Assembly (NCBI RefSeq): GCF_003144245.1
Contig: NW_020289983.1
Location: 372,001-436,000, forward strand
Direction: 5' to 3'
DNA: 64,000 bases
DNA from: Jaminaea rosea
Taxonomy: Eukaryota; Basidiomycota; Exobasidiomycetes; Microstromatales
Part shown: positions 20,722 through 30,900 of the stretch, piece after piece
Position numbering within the stretch: position 1 is the first letter of the stretch
How the letters are laid out: every line of letters starts with the position of its first letter
The notes under the pieces: model-generated
Database searches by the model: none
Seen by the model: the letters and a program-made list of their open reading frames with translations, nothing else
What the model was told of the DNA's origin: nothing
Translations under genes and position numbers: made by a program

Positions 20722-23700
20722 ATGACGTTTGGTCTGGGCATCGACTTTGGCCCGCCAGAGGGCGTCCCACCTCCTCGTCAGCCACCCCCTCCTCGTCCAT
20801 CTTCGCAGCAAGAGCGACGGCCTCCTCACGCCGGTGCTGGCAAAGGTCTACCAGCGGTACCACCCGCATACGCTCGTCCTGCTCCTGGCCACCATGGTCA
20901 CCGTCAACAACGCCCACACACATCTGGCGGCCGCTTGGCCAGCCCGCAGCGCAGAGTTCGTATCGCAAGCGGCCAGCCCAACGTCCTCGGCATCGGAGCA
21001 GGGCACACCACGGACGAGGACATCTACTCATCTCCAGAGGGCACACCATCTACCCTCTCATCACCCCGCGAGACCTTCCGTTCCATTGCCGATCCCAGGC
21101 TCAATGCCAATGCCAAGCTCACCGTTGCCAACATGAGCGATGTCGACTCAAGCTCGGCTTATGACTCCTCTGCGCCCAGTTCAAGCTACCTTGGCAGCTC
21201 CTCGCCTGCAGAGACCGAGACGAGAGGCACCTCCTACCACTCCAGCGCAGCGCAGTACGCCAGGAACCTTGGTATGAACAAATACGCCTCCGAGTCTCAG
21301 CCTGACCTTGCCAAGAGCGCGGTACCTGCTCCGGCCAGCTCAATTGCTCATGGTGGCACTGACACAGCCCCTCCGCGGCCACAAACCAGACCGAGAAGCC
21401 AGAGTGCAGCAAGGGTGCCATCCGGCACCAGTCTTGGTCGCGCGTCCGAGGTTCGCCCAGGCTCTCGCTCACTAAGAGTTGGCGCCAGCCTCAATCGTGG
21501 AACTGAGCCACAGAGTGGAGCGAACGCTGCAGCAGGAAGAGCAATTGGGCACCACAAGACTCAGTCATGGGACGGCGGTCCGATCCCAGTACTTCAAGGC
21601 CAGGGCCCTCGATTGCCGCTCAAGCCGGGCGAGATGCTGCAGCTGAAAGAGCCTACGGACAGCGGCTCGGCCACGCCTAATAGCGAGGGTCTCGTGCCAG
21701 ATGGTTTCGGTGGCTACCGAGAACCGAGCGACCGTCAGATCGAAGCGTCCCGTCCGTCCCCCATCGAGGAGTCATCCCCCGAGATCGCTCATCAACGCCC
21801 TGTACCCACCGAGCGTGCCGCTCCACCACCAGCAAGCGCACAGGCACGCCAACCACACAGTCGAAATGACAGCATTGCTTACTCAGAAGCGTCTTCCCAC
21901 GCTTCTCACGCCTCGTCCACTTCGACATTCACCAATGGCGCATACCCGCAGATGCCGTTGCGTGTGGGAGCCGTCTATAGTTCAGAGGGCATGGAAATGA
22001 AGGCGCAGCCACAGCAGCGAGGTCCACGGGGGAGACAGGCGTCGGAGGGTAGCTTCGTATCGGCCGTCGAGGATGCACCAGAAGAGGAGCGAGTCAATGG
22101 TCCTCCTACAACGCAATCTCGTGCAGCCAGCATCGGTCCTAACGCCAGCATGATGCGAAGCCCTGGCGGTGGTCATCAGTCCAAGTCAGCTCCTACCGCT
22201 ACCGCAGAGCAGTCTTCGCAGATGACTCACTCGATGTCCATGCCATTGGTCAAGATGCACTCGATGCGAGGGTACAAGGCGTTTGAAGGGGCTGAACGCG
22301 GTGAGGGCATGGTAACTTTGGACGCTGACCATGGCGACTTTACGCAAGGGCAACGCATCATGCCAGGCCACCTGGGAGACATCGATGGGGATGCGATTCC
22401 GGACAGGGGAGAAAAGGTGGCTCCTCTGGAGGTCCCCGTTCGCCGCGCCACGATGGCTCAACAGCAACAACAGCCGATTACGGCAACCACTGCGTCCACG
22501 CAACAATCTCGCCCTCGTTCGCGCAGCGTAGGCAACCTTACACGACCGACTCCGGAGTCTGGAGTCAACCTCGAGCGCCACGGTACGCTCATCAACCCCT
22601 CTGCCAATCCTGCTCGCCGATCTCGCGATCTTCAGCGTCTACTGGGCGACTCGAGGCGCAAGGCTGCTTCCACAACAGCGTCCGACGGGGAACGATCGCC
22701 TACGAAGAGCACGGGACTGCAGCGCTCAAATGCTGTCGCTAGCGGCGCACAACCGCCTGCTATCCTCGAGCAGGGCCGTCGCAAAGAGGCTCGAGTTGAC
22801 GTTGACGTTCTGCTGGAGAGTGACCTGGTCGTTGAGGGCGGTATGCTGCGTGGTCGCCTCGAGATCAAGATCCGCAAGCCATCCGGCGGCGAAGGTGCCG
22901 TCTTCTTGGCTCAGCCCAAGGTCCGTGTCGTGGGCTTTGAGGAGCTGCTCGGTGGCGACGATACGAGGCACATCTTCTTCCATCACGCTGGCTTTGTACA
23001 CGGCGACGATGAGCGCGCGCAGCCTTTCATGCTGCATGGCTCGCCCAACGTTACGTCGCCTGAGAGCGAGGGACGTGTGCCGCTGCCCTGCTTCGCCACG
23101 CAGCCCGACGCAGAGGGCTATTCTGTCGGTCGCGAAGGCGTGCACTCTATTCCCTTTGCAATGGAGGTGCCTATCGGTAAGGGAGCCAAGGGCAGCTACC
23201 GTGGCAAGTCCGCCCATGTCCGCTACATCGTTATTGGCTCTGTCAAGCTCAAGGACAAACACGGCGGCAACCGCTCTATTGCTCATTTCTACCGTCACGT
23301 TGACCTCTATCCCTATCTCAACCCGGCGGTCGTCCTCTCGAGCGCTCCTCGTCCAATCTCTGCAGAGGGCGAAAAGGGCCTGTTCCTCGGCGGCTCAGGC
23401 AAAGTCAAGCTCTCAGCTTCTCTCCATCGCGCAACGTGGGTGGCAGGTCAACGAGTCTACGTCAACGTCAATGTTGCCAACGGGACCAGCAAGAAGATCA
23501 GCTCAGCCTCAATGACCCTCATCCGCACTGTCACGTTGTATCGCCCTCGTCCCGAGCTCAATCTCGGGCACGGCGAGACAACCATCGATCCGGACGCTTG
23601 CAACACGTCGACCACGCGCAAGAAGGTGACAGAAGAAATCCTGGAAATGGGTCAAAAGGGCAGCAGAGGTTTCGTTACGGCCAAAGGCTGGTGGACTGGC

Positions 23701-26190
23701 GTTGAAGGGCACACGACACTTGACTTCTCGCACCACCTCGCCATCCCGCAGGACGCGCTGAGCATCTCTCGCGGTCGCCACGTCGAGGTGTCGTACCACA
23801 TCCGCATCACCCTGGGCACGTCCATGTCCACGGCCGCCACCGTTGAGCTACCCCTCAAGATCATTAACTTTGTATCCCTTGACCCGCCACCCGTTAAGTC
23901 TGCCTCGCCAGCAGCGGCGCGCGCTTGGGCATCGAACGCGCTGGCTACGTCGACGAACCTTGAACGCCAGTCGGTCTCCTCGGACGAAGGAGAGATGATC
24001 GCAATGGTCAAGTCAGCCGAGGCTTTACGCTCGCCGGGTCGCATGGAGGTGGCTCGTGGTGCGACTTCCCCTGGCTCGAACGCACTGCTAGCCCTTTCGC
24101 AGCGAGCAGCACAGCGCAATGGTCAAAAACTCCCTGTGCCACCGCCACAGGCTGCTCAGCAGAGCCAGACGCTGCAAGCGCCTCAGGAGCCAGCACAGCG
24201 TGGAGTGCAAGGTCGCCGCTCGCTTGACTTCATTCGAACAGCTACGGCGCGTCGCACGAGCAACCAGGGTCAGCCTTCCTCAGCAGCCAGTGATGCACCT
24301 CTGCCAATGGGCTTGGGCATTGAGGTGGGCGCTCCATCTGTGGACGCCGACGCTACGCCACGGAGTGCCACGTCGTCCAGTTTCAGCGGCAGCGACAGTG
24401 AGGGACCACGCTCTACGGGTGGCCTCGTACGCCGACGCTCCTCGTCCATTAACCCCTCGTGCCTGCCCTACGAGCACATTGACGTCCCCGCTCCCAGCTT
24501 TGGCTTCCCTTTCATGCAGCTTCCAGGTGTCTACAACAATGACGAGAACGAAGATGACGCCGAAGGCAATGCGGCTGACCGCACGCTGGGCCTGAACGAG
24601 GACTCGATGTACGAGGTCGATCTCGCTGTTGGGTCGACAAGGCTTGATGGCGAGGACGATGCCTTCAAGACCATGCACACGCACGATGGCGACGAAAGTG
24701 TTGACCCGGACGAGAGCGCGGACACGGTGCGTGATGGGCGCAGTGACGGCGAAGACGATGAGGACGACGATTCCGGCGTACCCGGTGAAGAGCTTGCTCG
24801 TCCTGCTGAGGGAAGGCCAAGCGTGCTCGTCGTGCCCGACTGCTCAACGCCAGAGCGAGTCGTTGGGCCGCGAGCTGCGGCGCCCAAGGCGAGTGAGGAG
24901 CAATCACAGGGACGAAGAGGGTCATCATCGAGCCCTGCGCCTGTTCGCCGTGTCGTGGCTACTCAGCAGCAGGACGCTTCGGCCAAGAGAGCCTCGACCC
25001 CGCCACCGACGCTGAACAAGAGGGCGAGCGCCTCTGCCCTGCGACAGCGTGCCTCTAATCCAAACCTGCGGTCCAGCACCTCTTCGCCAAGCAAGAGCGG
25101 CAGCGAGAGCTCGACGGGTGCGTCGTCATCGCCAACGAAGACCCTCAAGAGCAAGTCGAGCTTCACCTTTGCTACCTCAACGGCACCGTTGCGTGTCGCG
25201 CCTGCCTCGCCCACCAAGTCAGCCGCAGCGAGCAAGGCCTCGGCGACAATTGCGAAGGCCAAGGTCGCTCCCGCTCAGCTGGCCAAGGCGAACAGAGCTT
25301 CTTCCCCTCAATCGACTGTCGCGACTATACCCTCTCCCGCCTCATCGCACGAAGCTCTCACGCCGGAGAGCGCTCATGGCGATCTGGGAGCGGCTGGGCC
25401 AGGCGACCTAAACGACGATGTGTACGACCTCTCGACGGAAGCTGTCGTTCAATCATCTCACCAGGACCTGCCAGGGCGTAATGGCGACTTGGGGCTCGGC
25501 CTTGGTCTAGTCCTCGATGGCGGTGAAGAGCCCAAGAAGCCGCAGCCTGCCCGTCTACAACCCCTCAAATCCTCCGTCGCCGGCCCTCGCGAACTCGGCG
25601 GAATGACTCGGTCGCACACAGCTGCCGCCCTCGCCAGCACCGCTACATCCACCACTACTTCACCAGCACGCAAGCTTCGCCATTCGAACAGCGCGAATTC
25701 GCTCAGCACCAAAGCGGCTGCGAACGCGACGATGGCGAAGGGAGGGGTGGCCGTGCCTTCTGTGCGAAACAAGATCGCCCTGCTGGAGAGTAGGGCAAAG
25801 GCGCTGCATGAGTTCACGCATCCTACGTCAACCACCCCAGAGGGGACGCCGAAGCGTAGCAGCAGGGCCGGCACGCCCAGCAGTGGCACGCCGACGAAGG
25901 TGAGAAGCGGGACGCCCACCACAACCACAACCACTCCAGACAGGCGCAACAGCGGCACGTCTACCCGTCCAGCTGTCAACGGCGACCGTCTTGCCCCTCG
26001 AGCCAGTATCGCTTCTACCACGAGTGGCGCCAATTTGTCGCGCAACAGCAGCAAGATCTCTTTCGCCAGCACCGCAGCGGGCAGTGATGCTACGGGAGGT
26101 ACGGGCGAGCAGCCTTCTTGGATGCAGAGAGCGGACAGTATCGGGAGCTTCAAGGCGCCAATGCTGAGGGGGCTTGGAGGCACTAGGTGA
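20722..26190 (+). CDS. Very large arrestin-domain protein with N-terminal PPxY
   Basis: One uninterrupted exon of 1822 residues. A central alpha-arrestin pair spans roughly residues 690-1060. The arrestin-N part has VDVDVLLESDLVVEGGMLRG, FLAQPKVRVVGFEEL, IPFAMEVPIG and VRYIVIGSVKLKDK. The arrestin-C part has KVKLSASLHRATWVAGQRVY, VNVNVANGTSKKISSA, and ends at PLKIINFVSLDPPP. The flanks are long, disordered, Ser/Pro/Ala-rich tails. A PPAY motif at residues 47-50 fits the PPxY that alpha-arrestins use to bind Rsp5/Nedd4 ubiquitin ligases, so an adaptor for ubiquitination of membrane proteins is likely. An acidic patch lies near residues 1275-1360. Most fungal arrestins are 400-1100 residues, so this is unusually long; the extra length is low complexity. 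Confidence 0.85.
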   Translation: MTFGLGIDFGPPEGVPPPRQPPPPRPSSQQERRPPHAGAGKGLPAVPPAYARPAPGHHGHRQQRPHTSGGRLASPQRRVRIASGQPNVLGIGAGHTTDEDIYSSPEGTPSTLSSPRETFRSIADPRLNANAKLTVANMSDVDSSSAYDSSAPSSSYLGSSSPAETETRGTSYHSSAAQYARNLGMNKYASESQPDLAKSAVPAPASSIAHGGTDTAPPRPQTRPRSQSAARVPSGTSLGRASEVRPGSRSLRVGASLNRGTEPQSGANAAAGRAIGHHKTQSWDGGPIPVLQGQGPRLPLKPGEMLQLKEPTDSGSATPNSEGLVPDGFGGYREPSDRQIEASRPSPIEESSPEIAHQRPVPTERAAPPPASAQARQPHSRNDSIAYSEASSHASHASSTSTFTNGAYPQMPLRVGAVYSSEGMEMKAQPQQRGPRGRQASEGSFVSAVEDAPEEERVNGPPTTQSRAASIGPNASMMRSPGGGHQSKSAPTATAEQSSQMTHSMSMPLVKMHSMRGYKAFEGAERGEGMVTLDADHGDFTQGQRIMPGHLGDIDGDAIPDRGEKVAPLEVPVRRATMAQQQQQPITATTASTQQSRPRSRSVGNLTRPTPESGVNLERHGTLINPSANPARRSRDLQRLLGDSRRKAASTTASDGERSPTKSTGLQRSNAVASGAQPPAILEQGRRKEARVDVDVLLESDLVVEGGMLRGRLEIKIRKPSGGEGAVFLAQPKVRVVGFEELLGGDDTRHIFFHHAGFVHGDDERAQPFMLHGSPNVTSPESEGRVPLPCFATQPDAEGYSVGREGVHSIPFAMEVPIGKGAKGSYRGKSAHVRYIVIGSVKLKDKHGGNRSIAHFYRHVDLYPYLNPAVVLSSAPRPISAEGEKGLFLGGSGKVKLSASLHRATWVAGQRVYVNVNVANGTSKKISSASMTLIRTVTLYRPRPELNLGHGETTIDPDACNTSTTRKKVTEEILEMGQKGSRGFVTAKGWWTGVEGHTTLDFSHHLAIPQDALSISRGRHVEVSYHIRITLGTSMSTAATVELPLKIINFVSLDPPPVKSASPAAARAWASNALATSTNLERQSVSSDEGEMIAMVKSAEALRSPGRMEVARGATSPGSNALLALSQRAAQRNGQKLPVPPPQAAQQSQTLQAPQEPAQRGVQGRRSLDFIRTATARRTSNQGQPSSAASDAPLPMGLGIEVGAPSVDADATPRSATSSSFSGSDSEGPRSTGGLVRRRSSSINPSCLPYEHIDVPAPSFGFPFMQLPGVYNNDENEDDAEGNAADRTLGLNEDSMYEVDLAVGSTRLDGEDDAFKTMHTHDGDESVDPDESADTVRDGRSDGEDDEDDDSGVPGEELARPAEGRPSVLVVPDCSTPERVVGPRAAAPKASEEQSQGRRGSSSSPAPVRRVVATQQQDASAKRASTPPPTLNKRASASALRQRASNPNLRSSTSSPSKSGSESSTGASSSPTKTLKSKSSFTFATSTAPLRVAPASPTKSAAASKASATIAKAKVAPAQLAKANRASSPQSTVATIPSPASSHEALTPESAHGDLGAAGPGDLNDDVYDLSTEAVVQSSHQDLPGRNGDLGLGLGLVLDGGEEPKKPQPARLQPLKSSVAGPRELGGMTRSHTAAALASTATSTTTSPARKLRHSNSANSLSTKAAANATMAKGGVAVPSVRNKIALLESRAKALHEFTHPTSTTPEGTPKRSSRAGTPSSGTPTKVRSGTPTTTTTTPDRRNSGTSTRPAVNGDRLAPRASIASTTSGANLSRNSSKISFASTAAGSDATGGTGEQPSWMQRADSIGSFKAPMLRGLGGTR

Positions 26191-26406
26191 GGTTGAAGTG
26201 TCGCCAACGGTACAATCCATTGTTTATATCCTACGCTACTATTACGGACCAACTCTTTTTCTCTCCCTTTCCTGTCCATCTTTCTCCTTCACTCATTCCC
26301 TTTTCTATCTATCTTCTCTCGCAGGACTCCCTTGCGATCGATCGAATGCCGTGCCCTACGTAATGACCAAATGCATCTTCAATCTCGTCTGGCGGGCATG
26401 ACGTGT

Positions 26407-27695
26407 TCAGTAGCCGTACTTTCTTCTCGCAAGGCTGTTGACCGGGCCAGGGCTGCGACGTCAGGAGAGGCAGCGTCAGCTCACGACCGTCACCGTCAGC
26501 CGGCTGATGTTCACTCACATCAAAGGATAAATCCACCTCACAATCCTGTACTTGACAGGCATGGCCACGATCCCCTTCTCGCCCCTATCCGCGCACTTGA
26601 TACTGCGCCTGGCCACCTCGCTTGCCTCGAGGATCTCACTCGAGCCCTTGCTCTTCGCATCGTCCCATGCAGCATCCTTGAGCTCTTCTCCTGGTACCCC
26701 GTCGATTGCGGATTGGCGGAACGAGGTGCGGATGGTTGCGGGCGCCATGGCGAGGAAGGCAATTTCGCTACGCTTTGGGGTAGAGCGCTCGGACTGGGCG
26801 GCGGATTCTACTGCGACTGCCTGGAAGACGTGGAGTTGGGCCGCTTTGCTTGCTCCGTAGAGACTGCGTGTCGGTGGTGGGACGTAGGCTGCTACGCTGC
26901 TGAGCAGGACGATCGTGGGCAGAGGCGAGGTGAGCTGCAGGAGTGGAATGAAGGTCGCCAGCACAGCGGCTGTTGCGGCTGCGTTGATGTTGTGGATCTG
27001 AGAGGCTTTGGAAAGGACGTTGGTAATGCCCTCCAGAGTCGCATGTGGGCTGGAGGAGCTGCTGGCGGTTTGGGTGAGCGGGTCTACACCTGCTAAGTTG
27101 AGAAGGGGACGCAGGGCCGATACGCCAAAGGTGATATGAAGCGTATCGAGGCCGCCCAATGCTATCGAGGGGGAGAGCACTCTGGATCAGCTACTTCCTC
27201 CCCTGCATATATGCTACCCTGCAATGCCTACTCACCTCTCCTCACTACCTGCCTCACTTTCACCAGATCCTCCGGCTTAGTACAATCCGCTTCGACAATG
27301 TGCACCGTCTCGCCCACATCCTCCCATCCCGGTGCCTGCTGACTTTGATCCCATTCCTCTCCTTCCTTTCGCTTCTCTGCGCACTTCTCCTTGACCCTCT
27401 CCAACTCCTTACCCCTCCTCCCCACCAGCACTATATTCCTGCATCCTCTCGCCGCGTACTGGTAGGCTAGCTCCTCTCCTACGCCGGATGTCGCGCCCAG
27501 AATGAGTACACGCTCACGATAAGGAGGGATTGATGCGAATCTGGGTCGAGCATTGCGAAGGAACATGATGAGGATGGGGACGGGGATGAGGATGGTGGTG
27601 AGTGCGATGTACAGATTGAGATTGGGTGGTGGCGTGCGTCCGAAGAGGGCAAAGAGGTCGTCGACCCAGCCTAGAGCGGATTCGTAGACTGGCAT
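26407..27695 (-). CDS. Membrane-anchored short-chain dehydrogenase/reductase
   Basis: Three exons, 27695-27236, 27161-26519 and 26452-26407, give 382 residues. An N-terminal hydrophobic helix (LYIALTTILIPVPILIMFL, about residues 27-45) precedes the Rossmann fold. Cofactor site: VLILGATSGVGEELAYQYA. Catalytic region: IVLLSSVAAYVPPPTRSLYG with YGASK (Ser, Tyr, Lys). The pattern resembles the 11-beta-HSD/DHRS7 group, ER enzymes acting on steroids, retinoids or sphingoid ketones; the substrate is open. The 46-nt last exon replaces a premature TGA and adds a basic tail ending RRKYGY, which suits an ER protein; this last splice is inferred from frame and donor quality (GTGAGT). The ATG at 27896 is an alternative start that would add 67 Arg/Ser-rich residues. 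Confidence 0.78.
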
Positions 27696-27990
27696 GACGG
27701 GCGAGAGACCGAGATGTCGATGGAGACGAGGGGAGAAGGAGAGGATGGGAAGAACGGGAGTGGAGGATAAAGCTCGGCGATGCCTTGCGGGGAAGTTGAT
27801 CCGTCGATCGCATCGAGCCGAAGCGGACAGGCGGGCTGACACAAGGCGGAAGATGTGAAAAGCCAAGAAACGCGATGAGCAGTCAAAGTACCCCATTGCC
27901 CGTCAACGGGTGCGCGAAAGAGGGAATGAAAACACCAAGCTGACATTGCGATACAGCTCCAGGACCAGTCATTCATCCACGTCACTTGCT

Positions 27991-30900
27991 TCACCTCCGA
28001 TCAACAACGGCGAGCACCAAGTCGAATCTCCCGCCAATCGCCCTCTTGATCTCCAAGAGGCGGAGCACCTTCCTCCACGCCACGGAGGCTCCCATTCCCA
28101 GCCCTTCCGCTGCTGGCCCTTGACCGGCCACAAGCCTTTCGATCTCGCCCTTGGCAGCAGAGGCAGCATCAATGGCGCCCTTTTTGATCGCTTGCTTCCC
28201 CACACCTGCCCCGCCGCCAGAGAAGACGGAGGCCGCGGCGTCATCGCGTCGAGCAAAGTAGATAAAGTCCGCAGGGGAGAGCATGGCGCGCAGCAGCGAG
28301 CCGGCAAGGAAGCAGATGAGCGCAATGCTCAGCAGCGTGGCGAGGCTATATCGCGCTTCGTGAAGAAGGGGACCTCCGAGCAAGAGTGGCGTGGTTGAGC
28401 CTGCCGGACCGGTGGCAGGATCGGTGGACTTGGACTCTTGGGATCCCTCGGGCTTGTTCGTCGTCGATGAGGAGCCGTCTGCCGTGCCCGTTGCGGGCGC
28501 GCCCTTGCCATCTTTGGCCTCATTCTCGCCCTTCTCTTTGCCCTTACCCGTCCGGCTACTCAAGCTCGACGTAGCAGACTTCGACGCTCCGCCTGCCTCT
28601 CCGTTGGCTGACACGTTCGACACGGCAGTCGAGGCCCCGATGCGTGAGAGCGGATAGGACTGCAGCAGGCCCATGAGCGAGGTAGCTGCGGACGAGGCCG
28701 TTGCCGCGGTCTGGGCGGCCATCGTTCCGGAAGAAGTCGAAGGAGCTGTAGAAGAGACGGAATCGCGTTTGCCTGATTGGTGGCTTGCGACGCTGGCCGA
28801 ATCTGCGCCTTTGTCCCCCTTTTGAGCTTCAGCGCTGCCGCTCGACCCTGCCGCGCTCGTGCTGGTAGCAGTCACACTGCTCTCGCCCCCCTTCTTCTCT
28901 CCGCGCGACTTCTTCGCGTCACTAGCCGTCGCAGCAGGAGACGCCAGCATGGCTGGGATGACCTCTTGCTCCCCTTCTTTTCCCCGCGGCGCACGACTGA
29001 GCCTGCTTACCGCAGGATCAAGGTCGTGCTCGCGCTGTAGCATAGCCGACGTTTTGTTCACGTGGACCACATCGAGCCTTCTCCCAGCGTAGTGAACGGG
29101 GACTTGCTGCGGGTCGATCTCGTCCGTGGCACCGACGGCTGCAGCGGCCTCCAAATCTTGTGGCTGTGAAGTGGCAGACCCATTCGGAGCTGGCGACGCG
29201 GCTCGCGAGACAGGTTCAGGCTGTGTTGGCCTCAGAGTCAGCCGTATAGCAGCGCCGCGCTCTCGCAGTTGCTGCCTCCAATCAATCGCATCCGTCCGAC
29301 ATGAATCAGCATCATCGTCATCTTGCGGTGGCTTCGTTACCGTCTCGACCGGCAGGGAAACGCGAACGAGGTGTCGCCGAGGTCGGACAGATGGATCCAG
29401 TGTCGCTGCTAAGACGGCTGATGGAGGCAGCTCGTAGATTGTCACTTCGACGGGCAGGTCTTTCTTGCTCTTAGCGATTGAGCTGAGCGAGAGCGGCTCG
29501 GGCTTCGACTTGACAGAGTCGGTGGACATGAGCTCGGGGGCCGGCTTCTCCATCATTGGCGTCTTGGCCTCATCGCCGCCCTCTTGCGCCACACCTTCGG
29601 CAAGGCTGACATTCGGCGATCGCTCAGCGGCAAGCCTCGTGGCCGGCGGACGCGGCCCGAATTGCGAGAAGACATCGATCTTGTAGCCTGCCATGTAGTG
29701 CTTGAGCTCAACCTCGATGTCCGCCAGCACGATAGGACGAGTAGCAGCAGCCACGTCCGACGCTCGAAGGGATGCACGAGGCGTGCGAATAGCGGAAGAG
29801 GTTGCACTCGCCGAAAAGCCGGGATTGCTTCGGAGCGAGGTTGAGCTGGTGGCCTTGAGCAGCTTATGATGACCTTGAGAAGACGATGGGCGCTGCTGCT
29901 GAGGCTGCGTATCATTGAGGCTCGGGCTACGAGGTATTGACAGCGCCTGTGCCGCAGCCGCTTTGGTCGATGCTGCATTTGAGACCGCTGGCTGACGCTG
30001 CGATCCGCCTAGCTGCTTCTGCTCCTCACCCAGTGGCGGAGCGTGCAGCAGCACCTCAAAGCGCTTATCTGCTGGCGAGAAGTTGGACAGTAGCAGGATC
30101 GTCTCACGCTTGCGTATCGGCTCTTCAACGACCCACGCAAAGTCGTTGTCCTCGTCCCTCCCGTCTCCCAGCACCTTGAAGTGCGGCGGCGGAGCTCTGA
30201 CTGCCGGGATTGCCCCTCTTGCCTTGAGGAAGCTCTCTACAGCGAGAATACTCCTCGGTAGGTTCGCATTCCAAAGCGTGTTGACAGTAAAGGGCAGGCT
30301 ACCCGCATAGTCCACCGCGACGACGTGAGTACATCGTGTTGACGGAATTTGGTAGTTGAGGGTTGAGCTGTACGGGTCTAGCGTCTCGAAGATCCACCCG
30401 TCTATCAAGACACGCCCGACAGGTAGGGCATTGGGATTCAACTTTGCGGAGTCGAAGGTGGACGTCTCTTCGGGAAAAGAGGCGGAGGCGTGGTAGTAGA
30501 CCCGTTGAGCCGTGAAAGAGGGAGTGGAGGGAGAGCCAAGCCCGTCCAAGCCGTCTTCCTGTGATGTAGGAGTCGCAGTGGCTGACAAGCTCGACATGAA
30601 GAAGCCTCTACCTCTGAAGGGGAAAGCCCCCGTTGTGGTCACGAAGCTAGACGTGGCTCCCTCACCGTAGCTCTCGAGGAACTTGGTCGTCTCGATGCGC
30701 TCGTCCCATTGCTTGCGGCAGCTCAGACTCGATATCACCGCAACCATGTCCTCCGCAGTGACGCCTTGCACGACCTTGTCGCCGCGCTGCACCGCGATCG
30801 TGGGCGAGATGGACTGCATCATTTTGCGACGGATGAAGAGACCGTTGCGCTGTGTTACCATGGCCCATCCCGCTGGATTCACCGTGGGGTCAGGGGATCG

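Noticed and set aside
25458-26279. A 273-residue minus-strand frame across the arrestin 3' end
   Set aside because: Antisense of low-complexity arrestin sequence; hydrophobic Val/Leu runs come from reversed Ser/Thr/Ala codons.
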